A DNA stretch of 64,000 bases, from the NCBI GenBank assembly GCA_021234155.1, contig JAJEKV010000028.1, forward strand, positions 6,143,637-6,207,636, in the 5' to 3' direction. Source of the DNA: Isoetes taiwanensis. Lineage: Eukaryota; Streptophyta; Lycopodiopsida; Isoetales; Isoetaceae. Shown here piece after piece: positions 1 to 10,430 of the stretch. Numbering within the stretch: position 1 is the first letter of the stretch; each line of letters opens with the position of its first letter. A model generated the notes under the pieces. That model was not told the origin of the DNA. It did no database searches and saw only the letters and a list, made by a program, of their open reading frames with translations. Both the position numbers and the translations under genes were made by a program.

Positions 1-1093
1 AAAGAGTGCATGCAATAAACCCAATGGTAATAATGCAACCATCTTAGCAAGATTTTTGCTGATAGGTTTGAGTAGGGAGTGCTCGTTTGCTGTCAGCATA
101 AGAAGAAGAATTTTTGTTTCACGGTCCACTATTTCTCCGTGGACACGAAAAGTCTGTGGATATGTGCAATCTATACGGACTGCATGAGCAAGAAAAAACT
201 TAATCTTGATGCACAGACTTTTATATTCTTTGTCTTTCCCATCAAGAACCACTTCCGAAGAGTTATAATAATTTGACCATATTCCAATTGTATGATTTAA
301 CGACTCCATAGCAGGGTTCGAAAAAGATTTGAGGTATAACCAGAAGATTTACTCGTGTTTATTAGTGTATACCAAATTGCTATATACTAAGACTCAAAGA
401 TACTGGATTTTACATATAAACCCTATTTTTGCTACCAGTTTTTTTCCCGACATGCAAAAGATCCAACCGGAAAATAAGAACTCCAACCGATAATCCTCGA
501 GCCTAACCCCCACTTTTTCAATTCCTGCTCCATAACATGTGAGATGAGTGTCTTAATGATATCTGGTATATCTTGAATGCTTGCAAGAGTTTTGTGTTTT
601 GCTTTTTGTAGCAAGTTACTTACACCTTTCCACGCCATACTTAATAAGCCAGTTTTTGTTCTTTCACAACTTGCATATAAGTTTCCCAACTCAACATGGT
701 TTTGGACCACAGAGTTCACAATTACACATGGTATAGGTGGGTAATGGCGTCATCATATTGCTGGCATTAATAGTATCTGAGGACGAATCCATGTAGCCCT
801 TCTTTGTAAAGCTTTTCATTGTAACCTTCAATTATCTACAGATTCTTGTCAAATCCAGAAACAACTCAACCAAAATATAGGCTGCTTTAGGGGTGTTGAC
901 AAAAGAGCATATGACATTGAACCCCTAGAATGCAACATATGAATATGCAAAAGGCTTACATTCAGAACTACAAGTAACAATACCTCGATAGGAAAACATG
1001 CAAATTTTACAAGGCTGAAACACTATGCGTAATGTATTAGAATAAATGAGGCAACGACTATTTATGAGAAGTGGTGATGCGTATACCTTGGGA
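1..1093. other. No supported gene
   Basis: This AT-rich stretch has only short chance open frames, none with a recognisable domain. It may be more decayed DNA of the CACTA element whose transposase scrap follows, but I see no further transposase motif here. Confidence 0.5.
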
Positions 1094-1351
1094 TTATAGG
1101 AAAGTGTCGAATAACCTTTGAGGTACTATTTTTCCCTTTAGATCATCCCTGTATCTCGATGCATTATATACGAGATAATGACTGGACTTTTCATGCTCGG
1201 CAAAGGGGTAGAAGATCATACAATCATTTGGACATGCATGTATGACTTTATAACCAAGGCTGGTCGCTTGAATCATTTTCTTAACTTGAGATCTGTCGGT
1301 AGGCATATTGTTCTTCTCTGGAAGGATCTTCTCGTGCAATAACCTGCGCAT
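1094..1351 (-). pseudogene. CACTA (En/Spm) transposase fragment, TNP2/Transposase_21-like
   Basis: The 85-residue minus-strand frame contains HACPNDCMIFY, matching the HACPNDC(I/M)(L/F)Y core of plant CACTA TNP2 transposases, and SRYRDDLKGKIVPQRLF, matching the segment before the family's FPLIPRL motif. The frame stops just after this point and lacks the catalytic core, so it is a remnant. Its 5' end (minus-strand sense) lies 6 bp from the LTR at 1357, so the gypsy element probably inserted into or beside an older CACTA copy. Family assignment rests on recalled motifs; the class is fairly secure. Confidence 0.7.
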
Positions 1352-1356
1352 CTAAG

Positions 1357-2319
1357 TGTTACAGGTGCTTCCAGGGGTGGCCGTTTTTACGGACTCCTGA
1401 CGGATATCCATGAGCACGGGGGTACCGTCGGTAGCATGCCGGGGGCATAGTGGCTATGCGGCGAACCATAGGCTCGTAATCGGGCTATGGGGACATTCAG
1501 GGGATAGCGAAGTTGGCCCTAGGGGACAACATTTAATGTTATCAATAAAACATTAGCTATGGTTCCTTGCAACATTAATATTAATGTTAAAGGAGGCCAC
1601 ATGGCACGTTCCTATTGGTTTGAATGGGCCAATAGGGAATTAGCTTGGAAAAGTTCGAATGCCTTTCTGATACAAGGCTGGACGAACTGCAGCAGGCCGG
1701 ATTCCTCTCTTGGATTGCATGCCAGGGCATGATTGACATCTGGATATGATCGAAATTGATAGTTTATGCATGCTAGAGCACAAATCGGTCCTATTTAAAG
1801 CAAAAAAGGGTGCTTTTGAGAGACCCACGAATTACCAAAGCTTGTAATCTATGCTGTTCTTGGGCAGGTTGCATTCCTTTTGCTGATCCAAAGCATTCCA
1901 GCTCAAATTAGACCTAGTAGAGTAGGTTTTGGCTCTTTGCTACACCACTGGATGGTTGTGGGAAGAATCGGAAGAATCTTTCTTGTTGATTATTGCTTGT
2001 GTGGCTTGCAAGCATTTCGGTTTGATCATTGCAAGGACTTTGCTTGTATTTGGAATACAAAGGCATTGCTGGCATTGGATTGCAGAACTGGAATTGATCG
2101 TCAGGATCATAACTGCATCCAAAGAATTATCTCCGGGAGATAATTCGTCAATCCTTTTGTGCAAAGGATTATTCGATTCTAGTTGTCAGAATCAAGAGGA
2201 AGCTGGGCTTCCTGGTTAGTCTCTGGGAGATTAATCCCATCGGTCGTGGGGAACTCTAGGGGCGGTAGACCGGTGGCCTTTCCTCGTTGTTTGGGAAGCT
2301 GCAGAATCGCTGCGTGACA
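1357..2319 (+). repeat. 5' LTR of gypsy element
   Basis: The 963-bp LTR starts TGTTAC and ends GTGACA just before the primer-binding site. Against the 3' LTR I counted about 12 differences in the first 190 bases, 11 of them transitions, with scattered changes further on. Confidence 0.9.
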
Positions 2320-2323
2320 ATTT

Positions 2324-2335
2324 TGGTATCAGAGC
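2324..2335 (+). other. Primer-binding site (initiator Met-tRNA)
   Basis: TGGTATCAGAGC, complementary to the 3' end of plant initiator methionine tRNA, lies 4 nt after the 5' LTR, the usual position for Ty3/gypsy priming. Confidence 0.9.
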
Positions 2336-2634
2336 CCAGAGATTGTGCAAGAACTCTGAGAGTTCTGAGATTGCAGATCGTTGGGAATCTCTTAATTTTA
2401 AGAGATAACTATGAATTTAGATTTTAGAATTTAGGATTCTAGAAAATCTAAACACAGTGCTGTGAATCTAGTTTTCTGGGAAAATCTAGATTGAGCTATA
2501 TAGTTTTCTGGGAAAACATAGATTGAGCTCTGTAAGTAGGATTCTTGAAATTTAAATACGGATTAGAAATCATATTTAAATAAGAATTTTAAGAGTTAAA
2601 TTGCCATTATAGATTTGTGAAAATCTAGAATTTG

Positions 2635-3309
2635 ATGGCAGAAATGGACGATAAAAGTTCTGTCTTCCAAACCACTTGGGAAGTGGAGAAGCATGAACTT
2701 GAGAGTGTTTCAGTCCACGAGCTGGCTGAAAACTTAGCATATCTTCAAGGGAAGATGGCGTCCATTGAACAAGAAGTCAATAAATTAGTTACTAAGCAAT
2801 GCAGTTTAATTGCTGAAGTACTTGAAGAAGATACCAAGGGTCAAGTCCCTTCTTAGGGAAGTTTTGACTGCTTGAATGAACTTATGGCTTATCATCAGTT
2901 GCATAATTTGCAACAAACTGGGGAATTAAGAACCTATGAGCAAGAGCTTCGGAAGCTGTTTGCAATTGTTCAACCTCTAGATGATGAAAGTCAGGTTTTT
3001 TATTTTATATGTGGCATAAATGACACTGCACTTAAAATGAAGCTCAAGAGACTGCATCCAAGGGATTTGGATACAACAGTATTCTATGCTTGTATATGCA
3101 GTCAATCAAGCAGAAGGTTTAGTCGAAAAGACGAAGAACAACCGGGTTGTTCGAGTAGTTTTAATGGGCACAACTCTAGTTCTCAACCAAGGCGGCAAGT
3201 TCTGGGTGGCTCTAAGGAAAATGATGGTATTAACGAGGTTAATATAGATAAACCATGTTTGGGTTGTGGAAAAAGAGGACATGATGTATGGAATTGTCCT
3301 AACATTTAA
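2635..3309 (+). pseudogene. Retrotransposon Gag with CCHC zinc knuckle, one stop
   Basis: Gag would coat the element RNA in cytoplasmic particles. One frame runs from the ATG at 2635 to 3309, interrupted by a single TAG at 2854-2856. The middle part resembles the Gag capsid of plant gypsy elements (an EQELRKLF-type helix, then FICGIND and LKRLHP). The C-terminus has a zinc knuckle, CLGCGKRGHDVWNC, of the Cx2Cx3GHx4C type. The product is shorter than an intact Gag-Pol and nothing pol-like follows in frame. Likely dead. Confidence 0.8.
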
Positions 3310-4005
3310 TCAAGTTACCTCAGGGGCTTGATTGGGAACTATAGTGAAGTTCTCGAGAAAGAAAAACTAATAGCAAAATTGACTTTGCTACTTAGATAAA
3401 TTTCTTTTATTACTTGTAGGCGCAAGTAATGGACAGTTAGAAAACTGTTAGATGTAAGTATCCGAATTAGTTCAAGGAACTATAGTAAGGTATGCTTTTT
3501 TATATATATATCTCAATTTTAAGGTTATAATGCAACAGGTGCAATTATAATTTGGGTAAGTATATTTTGGTAATATACAAAACTTACAAGATGGGAAAGA
3601 TATTGGAATATCTTGGCATCTTATAACTAATCCTAGTACGCACCTAGTTAAGGTCGTATGAAAAAGGATTAAAACCATAGGAATTTTGGCTAAGTGACGG
3701 GGTCGACTTAGTAGACCAAATTCTTACAAAGAAATAGATAATGCTATTTAATGGGAAAGTTGCATGTTCGACTTTTCTAATTAAATTTAAGGAAGACTCC
3801 CAATGACTAGGAATTGGTCAAGACCAAGGAATACTTCCAAGTCATGTAAACCTTTAAGGTTTAAGCCATGGAATTGCCTCGGGCAATTTAAGGGCACTTG
3901 GGTTATACTTTTAGGAGTCTTACAAGTCTATGTTTAGACAAAGAATGCAATTGAGAATTGCATATAAGAAGATAGCTTTTTCGTGATGTAACTCATGATT
4001 CAGAT
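3310..4005 (+). other. Element interior without coding sequence
   Basis: This lies between the gag remnant and the integrase tail, where pol should be. I found no reverse transcriptase, RNase H or integrase-core motif. It looks like rearranged filler left after deletion. Confidence 0.6.
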
Positions 4006-4584
4006 GTGAATCAAAAACTTATGCTGGGATGCACAAGTATCTTAAAGCAGCTGCAGGATATGGATGCCATATTGCATCAATGCAAGCTGAATTTGCAGAG
4101 GGCTCAGGATCGATATAAGTCTACTGCTAATAAGCATAGACGAGATGTCTCCTATAAGGAAGGAGACTATATCTTTTTGAGAGTGGTCTATCCTTCGTCA
4201 CTAAGGGTGAATAGTTTACGACCTTTAGTGAAAGGACGGGTGCCTAAGCTTACCCCGCGATATGCCGGACCCTTTAAAATTCTGAAAAGAATAGGTCTAA
4301 TGACATATGAGTTGAGCTTACCACAGGACCTAGGGATCCATCCTGTGTTTCATGTAAGTCAACTGAAGCGTGCTATACTAGATACGGATAACGTGGTTAG
4401 TCCTGAGAGTATACCGCTTGTCTTAAACTCCCCTGTAATGCCAGAACGTCTTTTGGATAAAAGAATTCTGCAGCTGTGCAACAGAGATGTTGTAGAACAT
4501 TTGGTCTTGTGGCGAGGCCAGACTCCCGAGGATGCCACATGGGAGTCGGATGAGTTCGTGCAGCGGTTTCCTCACCTGAACTAA
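4006..4584 (+). pseudogene. Integrase C-terminus plus chromodomain of Ty3/gypsy chromovirus
   Basis: The 192-residue frame opens inside the integrase C-terminal region. It holds the DRYKSTANKHRRDVSYKEGD segment, the LTPRYAGPFKIL element (GPF/Y module), then HPVFHVSQLK, followed by a chromodomain-like tail (LVLWRGQTPEDATWES). In full elements the chromodomain steers insertion toward marked chromatin. The catalytic DDE core and all upstream pol are absent, and the frame begins at a GTG, so this is a residue of pol. It ends 41 bp before the 3' LTR, the normal position. Confidence 0.88.
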
Positions 4585-4610
4585 TTAAAATACCTTGAGG
4601 ATAAGGTCTT

Positions 4611-4624
4611 AGAGGAGGGAGGAA
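4611..4624 (+). other. Polypurine tract
   Basis: The purine run AGAGGAGGGAGGAA abuts the TGTTA start of the 3' LTR and fits the plus-strand primer of the element. Confidence 0.8.
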
Positions 4625-4625
4625 T

Positions 4626-5339
4626 TGTTATAGGTGCTTCCAGGGGTGGCCATTTTTACGGATTCCTGACGGATATCCATGAGCACGGGGGTACCGTCGG
4701 TAGCATGCCGGGGGCATAGTGGCTATGCGGTGGACCATAGGCTCGTAATCGGGCTATGAGGACGTTTAGGGGATAGTGAAGTTGGCTCTAGAGCACAACA
4801 TTTAATGTTATCAATAAAACATTAGCTATGGTTCCTTGCAACATTAATATTAATGTTAAAGGAGGCCACATGGCACGTTACTATTGGTTTGAATGGGCCA
4901 ATAGGGAATTAGCTTGGAAAAGTTCGAATGCCTTTCTGATACAAGGCTGGACGATCTGCAGCAGGCCGGATTCCTCTCTTGGATTGCATGCCAGGCATGA
5001 TTGACACCTGGATGTGATCGAAATTGATAGTTTGTGCATGCTAGAGCACAAAACGATCCTATTTAAAGCCAAAAAGGGTGCTTTTGAGAGACCCACGAAT
5101 TATCAAAGCTTGTAATCTCTGCTGTTCTTGGGCAGGTTGCATTCCTTTTGGTGATCCAAAGCATTTCAGCTCAAATCCGACCCAGTAGAGTAGGTTCTGG
5201 CTCTTTGCTACACCACTGGGTGGTTGTGGGAAGAATCAGAAGAATCTTTCTTGCTGATTATTGCTTGTGTGGCTTGCAAGCATTTCGGTTTGATCATTGC
5301 AAGGACTTTGCTTCTATTTGGAATACAAAGGCATTGCTT
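4626..5339 (+). repeat. 3' LTR of gypsy element, 3'-truncated
   Basis: It matches the 5' LTR from its first base until about 5339, where the shared sequence ends at AAGGCATTGCT and unrelated DNA begins. The missing part includes the LTR's TGACA terminus. Confidence 0.88.
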
Positions 5340-5592
5340 GCAACATATCGAGCATCCACTCGTCATGAAAGACTTTGTTCTCGGATTCGTCAATAGGTTC
5401 ATCCTCTTCATATTGATCGTATGCAACATCTTCATATTGGTGGGCTCTAGCTTGAAATTCACGACAATAGGTTTCCCTTTGCTTGTAACTTAGAACTAAT
5501 GGATTGAGATAGAGACCGTCCTGAATGAGTTCATTAAACAGTAATAACGTATTAAACATCATGTCAAATAATGTAATAACTATATAATACAT
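5340..5592 (-). pseudogene. Unidentified acidic coding scrap cut by the gypsy LTR
   Basis: A minus-strand frame reads through an acidic segment (YEDVAYDQYEEDEPIDESEN) and then runs into LTR sequence at 5340. The abrupt switch shows that the LTR truncation point joined foreign coding-like DNA. I do not recognise the protein. It could belong to the CACTA remnant on the other side of the element (same strand), but nothing proves that. Confidence 0.3.
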
Positions 5593-5688
5593 ACAACCAT
5601 ATGCATAGACTCAGGAATAACAAAAAACATATAAAAAATAATAATGTGCTCTTTATTCTTTTCTTTTCTTTTAAGTATAACAATACTA

Positions 5689-5916
5689 TTATTCCATCTC
5701 GAACGGGAGAGGTCTATCATAGCGATAGTTGATGAATAACTCATCTCCAATGTTTATGCTGTTAATAGCACACACCATGATAAATCTGCCTTTTATATAT
5801 CTTGTAAACAAATATTCCTCCCCTCCTTGACACTCTGAAAATGCACAATTGCATCGCTCACGGTTGTCAATAGAACTGCTGATGAACATACAATATTCCC
5901 ATGAACCCCTGGCCAA
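5689..5916 (-). pseudogene. SET-domain-like C-terminal fragment
   Basis: The 75-residue frame ends with INIGDELFINYRYD, closely resembling the I..G(D/E)EL..NY strand near the end of SET methyltransferase domains. Before it lie MFISSSIDNRERCNCAF, in the place of the NHS.. (P)NC motif, and FIMVCAINS. No cofactor-binding N-terminal part is readable upstream because of stops. Probably a stray gene fragment carried among transposons; similarity is by motif only. Confidence 0.4.
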
Positions 5917-6139
5917 CCATCAATAAAATTCAACTCCTTATCACATGCCCCCACAGCTATCGACGTGGCATTGGAATTCTCCTATGCCAAGCATATTTAG
6001 TTAAAGTTTGCCAAGTTTTTCAATCATACTCAGGACCTGCATATAGCATTAATGGAACGTTGGTTCCTCGCTCCACTTCTAGCCACGTTCCCGAGGCGAA
6101 ATACTGGTGGTCGAGGGAGAGGTCCTGAGTGGGGATTTG

Positions 6140-6713
6140 TGAAGTAATTTGGTCAGAATGAGTGGCAATGTGTGTTTTGTGGGTACACGTCAATAAATGG
6201 ATTTGCGACAAGAATTCGAGCTCATATTTTACGGGTGCAAACTTATACGGCATCTGCTGACATACGACAAGATGCAATTGAAGTGTTGGGTCGAAAAAAG
6301 AACATCAGCAAAAAAACACAGCCAAGGGATAGTCAAGGACCGTCACCGTGCCACAGAAGAGATCAATTACACCACTCCTCCTGCAGTGCCAATGTACCAA
6401 CCAGAGGGTGGACTAGGGTCGATAGAAGGGTTAAGTACGGGCGAAAAAAGAATGGCAGAGACAATTGAAATAGTGGAAAGACAGACTAAGCAACAAAGGG
6501 TTGACCAGTGTTTAACATCATAGCAACTGAAGAAGACGCAATTGAAGGTTGTAGAGGCATTTTTATATGCCGGATTATCTCCACATGTCTTAGAACACAA
6601 AGCAATGAAAGAAGCCTTCCAAGAAGTTGCCAAAGCAGGGTCAGCTTTCAGGCTGCCTTCATACAAGCATGCCAATAACAAACTGGCCACAAGCCAAATG
6701 CCTTGCGGTCCCT
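6140..6713 (+). pseudogene. hAT transposase N-terminal region (BED zinc finger), broken
   Basis: The first part reads WQCVFC...RIRAHIL, the C-x2-C...H layout of a BED zinc finger of plant hAT transposases. After a frameshift in an A-run near 6300 the reading continues through a linker to a TAG at 6521-6523. The same frame then resumes with EAFLYAGLSPHVLEHKAM and FRLPSYKHANNK, matching the hAT segment that precedes the catalytic domain. No DDE core or dimerisation domain follows, so this is an N-terminal remnant with one frameshift and one stop. Confidence 0.7.
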
Positions 6714-7300
6714 AGAAAAGGGTCGGACTAATCTTTGCAGCTCTTCAGAAATTTCACACTCGGGCAGTGAGGCCAAGCGTTCTTAAGAAATGTTTGACAC
6801 ATATAGTATTCTCATGGTTGTAGCCCTTCGTGTTCTTTCGCGCAGGGAAACACTCAACGTTGAGCGGCACCCATCCACATTATTGATGAATCAGATGACT
6901 GCTTCGGTTTCATATGCCTCTATGGACAATATTAAACCAAAATCCACATCTATTTTTGGAGGAGACATCAGCATCATCTTCCTACATATTTAGATATCAT
7001 AAACATCTGGAATATATAGTTGAGCTGGGATATATACTGTAACCAAAAAAAAAAAAAAGGTATTTGTACCAACCTGTTATCCATGACGAGCATCAGATCT
7101 GGTGGGATGTTCAAATGTATCAAATCTTATCAGATGGTCTTCAGCAACTGTTCTAATTCGTCGCTTCAACCCCATACATGTTTTACAATCGCAAACTATT
7201 TTGTCTCTCTATCAATTACAAAATGTAAGTACTATATATTTCACAATAGTTCGAACGTTAGTGATATATATATATGGTAAAATAAAACGGATAGAATTGG
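6714..7300. other. No supported gene
   Basis: Low-complexity AT-rich DNA with an A13 run near 7047. No domain or RNA gene recognised. Confidence 0.5.
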
Positions 7301-7311
7301 ACCCAGACATT

Positions 7312-7567
7312 TGGTCCTCTCCACTCAAGGTGGAGCCGACCATGCCCTTTCCCGAGTGCGAACCTTAAGTTTTTATTGCAATAAAGAGTTTGAAGATGCG
7401 CTTAGACTCGATACGTAGAGTCCCCTCCACCTATAGTGAAGTCGACATATGATTTTGACTACACAAACTTCAATTTTGTAATCTACTTTGTACTCAGAAA
7501 GGTATAAAGGTGAGTTTGAACCTGGCGCACCTGGTCCTCTCCACTCAAAGTGGAGTCGACCGTGTCC
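7312..7567. repeat. Hairpin repeat, ~110-bp period, three degenerate copies
   Basis: The core TGGTCCTCTCCACTCAA is followed by a complementary GTGGAG and CGACC. It occurs at 7312-7347 and 7532-7567, with a diverged copy at 7417-7448. CTCCAC and GTGGAG form a 6-bp stem. The copies are about 110 bp apart with weakly similar flanks. Confidence 0.65.
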
Positions 7568-7835
7568 TTGACCAAAACCCCTACATTTTTTCTCATTCTC
7601 CTGTAGCTTATGCACGTCTAGACTACTAAATACAAGAATCAGCCACTCACATCCGACAGTTTTGCAACTGAAGCCTCCCCTGGTAACGAGACAGCATCAA
7701 TCTGCCTCTACGTCGATCAAGGGCCAGCCTATGACCATGGCGATCCATATAGGGCAGCAACAAGTGTAAGAATTGGTAGAAGAAAAAACAACAAAGGCAC
7801 TAGATAGCAAGGGGAGTAAAAATTGACAATAAAGG

Positions 7836-7871
7836 CGGAGGGAGGGGAGGGAGGGAGGGAGGGAGGGAGGG
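7836..7871 (+). repeat. GGGA microsatellite, G-quadruplex potential
   Basis: Consecutive GGGA units, at least seven G3 runs on the plus strand, make quadruplex folding plausible. No gene is evident beside it. Confidence 0.85.
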
Positions 7872-7923
7872 CTAGTTGGGGGGCTAGTTATATAAAAAAG
7901 TCAGATCGGTCACTGATAATTTC

Positions 7924-8268
7924 GTGAAGCAAAAGCTTCGACTTCTTAGATTTTCTTCCACTCAATCGGGTGATGCCACGTCATCAAAACATGATAAACA
8001 AAATATGTCATATCTGAATATTAGATTTTGGTCTTGCCACTTGATATTCAGTATTCATAACATGGATCCAAATGCTTTTGAGGATTTTGATTTCGGGCTG
8101 AGGTGCAGTCCCCCACAAAGTAGTGTAAAAGGCAAGAATAAAACAAGGGCATTTTTGGGACCCAATGAGTATTTGTCGATACTCAATGGGCAAGGGGTCA
8201 AGGTACCTATAGAATGCAGTAGGGGAAGATGTGAATACTGCTGCAACAGAGGAAAAAGATGTGCCTAG
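7924..8268 (+). pseudogene. Possible cysteine-rich transposon-derived scrap
   Basis: A 114-residue open frame ends in IECSRGRCEYCCNRGKRC, a cysteine/arginine cluster like those at the end of some DDE transposases (piggyBac-type proteins end in a cysteine-rich ring). The frame stops straight after, the spacing does not complete a standard finger, and the upstream part has no recognisable domain. Treat as unconfirmed; it may be a chance frame. Confidence 0.2.
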
Positions 8269-9745
8269 ATTTGGTAATATGATCAGCAAACCCAGAGATG
8301 GTGTTGCCAAATTGGTGATTCTTCAAAAAATTATTCTCAAAAGGTGGAACTTGAAAATCACACCCTTCAAGTTTCATGAAATTCTCGAGTAGAAGATTCC
8401 AGAGCTCCAAAGGGTAGGATATCAAAGAGTTTGGATCCAGGCATGGAAATTTTACCATAATTTGACAAGGAAATTGGAAAGAGCAGGGTTTAAGACAGCA
8501 AGGATGGCAGATGATCCAAATTGCCATTGGCTTGTTGGACGCCAGTACTCAGCTAATTTATAGGCTATTTTTAGCTAGTTTATAGCTAATTTATAGCATG
8601 AGTTCCATGCATGGTATCAGTAGGCCAGCTGCTATAAAACAATGACTGAGTCAAGAGCACAAAGGATACTGCATAAACAGAAAAATATGCCATACTTGTT
8701 CCATCGGGCAAAGGGTCTCGAATCAAATTTTTCATCAAGGATTATGCCCGTTTCCTATTTGATGAGACGCTACCCTTCAAGTACCACAAATCTTGATCTC
8801 TATGTGAAGGAAGAAACTGGACAAAACTCTCAGTAATTGCCGATGTGCAAACATCAGAATAGACACGAAATAATTGTCTTCCATTCTTAAAGATAAAAGA
8901 AAAGGAGCAAGAAAAGAAAAAACTCATTTAAAATCACAGTTATGGCCACTTATCTAGATACGCTGAAAAATTATTGTCGCTTGGTTATGAATTGATAATG
9001 AGTCAAAGCCGAAATGAAGATAGGGCAAAAACCAACACTCACCCAACCGGTTTTTTTTCAGGGCCCTTTCCAGATTTAGGTCCAACTCCTTCTTTCTTTT
9101 TTTCATAGCTCCATATTTCATTGACTATTATAGCTTCAATGCAGAATGCAAATTGACCAACTCCATAGAATAAATTAATGAGAAGGAACACAGATTTTTC
9201 TAAGCAATAAGTTACCTGGAAGAGCAGGATTCGGTACTGCCCTACCTTAAGAGGACCACCCGAGCAGACTTCTAAATTTTTGCCTAAGAGATCTGCTTTT
9301 GTCAAAGAGGTCGAATCTTGCCAAAGATGTCATTGCAAAAGTTTATCAAATAGGGTTGAGGAGACAAAAGACAAAAGATAATGTAAATTCTTGTAACTGA
9401 TGGAAGGCAGGGCACGGTACCAAACATCCCTGCGAACACCCTACATGGGATCAATAAGATTTTCGAAAAGACCGGTGTTGTCCGGAGAATATGAACCTGT
9501 CAGAGCAGTTTTTATTTGGGTGGGGTTCGGTACAGCCCTACCCTTGTTCCTCGTTGCATAAAGAATAGGGATGCGACATTCTCTAGCAGTCACGAAATAA
9601 TTATTTTTCTCAGCCGTCAGTTCACTTAGATTAGGATCCAATGGCGTCAGAAAACGACAAGTCATATTCTATGATACATGGATAGGCTAGGCTTTAAGAT
9701 AGCGTGACACCCAGGATTGGGCTGTTGCGCTAAAAAACAAGAAAA
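8269..9745. other. No supported gene
   Basis: Short frames occur on both strands but none shows a family motif. A short AT-rich repeat (TAGCTAATTTATAGC-like) lies at 8549-8600. Two segments sharing TTCGGTAC(T/A)GCCCTACC (about 9231 and 9527) are direct repeats of unknown origin. Confidence 0.45.
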
Positions 9746-9754
9746 ATAAGGGAG

Positions 9755-10430
9755 AAGAAGGGGGGGAAGAAGGAAGGAAGGAAGGAAGGTTCTTTTATCG
9801 TCCGCGGAGGCCAATTGGCCTATGGGACCCAAATTACACGGGTGCAGCAAGCCCGTTGCTACCCGGATTAAAAAACCCCCCCTTAGGAGGGAAAAACTGT
9901 CGCAGCAACAAGCCTGCTGGCAGCTGTACAAATATACACATACACATGAATTCCCGGCACCTCAGGTAGGCGCCCGGGGCAGAGGTAGGAGTCAAGGGAT
10001 CGAACTGACGGCGTACTGAGTAGCTCGTGCTGGGGCAGACCAGGTCGCACCAAGAGAATATAGCGAGCCCGAATCTGACTATAGGCTGGACAACACTGAA
10101 AGGCATGGCTTTCATCCTCAACAACCCCCAGCGGGCAACACTGACAAAGCCTGTCCTGGCGCGACTCTCCAACCCACCATCCCGTCTCAAGCCGAAGATG
10201 GTGGGCCCCTGTTCGAATGGACGCAATGATCCTGCGCTTCTTCATGGGCAACTGAGAACGCAGGTAGAGCTGTGGGCCTCGAACCAGGGTGGGGTTTATG
10301 TGTTGTTTGTAGTGTGCCACCTTTACCTGTTCCAGAGCATGGTGGTTCCAGAGCTTCCCCAGGAAAGGGGAGGGGGGGAAAGGGAGGAAGAAGAAAAAAG
10401 CACGAATATACATAACCCAACAAGGCAATG
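9755..10430 (-). mobile_element. LINE family A, 5'-truncated copy 1 (3' part)
   Basis: Read on the minus strand, the copy holds the end of the LINE polyprotein, a short 3' UTR with the terminal motif GGACGATAAAA, and a (CCTT)n tail (about 9755-9790 on the plus strand). The same coding and terminal sequences recur at 16146-17232 on the plus strand and, for the terminus only, near 25460. The 5' end is cut before the reverse-transcriptase core, as expected of incomplete target-primed reverse transcription. Confidence 0.8.
9883..10428 (-). pseudogene. LINE-A polyprotein C-terminus, cysteine-rich domain
   Basis: The open part carries the post-RT region: INPTLVRGPQLYLRSQLPMK, then ASIRTGAHHLRLETGWW, then a C-C-H-C cluster (RLCQCC...VEDESHAFQCCPAY). 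This resembles the terminal zinc-binding region of plant non-LTR polyproteins (zf-RVT-like, CxxC...H...C). It likely aids nucleic-acid binding during reverse transcription. The reverse transcriptase and endonuclease are absent, and the frame runs on into 3' UTR sequence, so the last residues are not real protein. Confidence 0.75.

Larger units (their letters stand above)
1357..5339 (+). mobile_element. Ty3/gypsy chromovirus, internally deleted
   Basis: Two direct LTRs (1357-2319 and 4626 to about 5339) flank a 2.3-kb interior with a methionine-tRNA primer-binding site, a gag remnant, the end of the integrase with a chromodomain-like tail, and a polypurine tract. Protease, reverse transcriptase, RNase H and the integrase core are missing between about 3310 and 4005, so the copy is non-autonomous. 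The right LTR lacks about the last 250 bases present in the left one, so the 3' boundary and target duplication are lost. Confidence 0.9.

Noticed and set aside
8055-9665. Short minus-strand frames (8055-8527, 9039-9305, 9441-9665)
   Set aside because: No conserved motifs, and no splice arrangement gave a recognisable protein.
9883-10428. A 181-aa minus-strand protein as a host gene
   Set aside because: Its sequence and 3' UTR recur at 16146-17232 as a LINE remnant, so it is the tail of a retrotransposon polyprotein.
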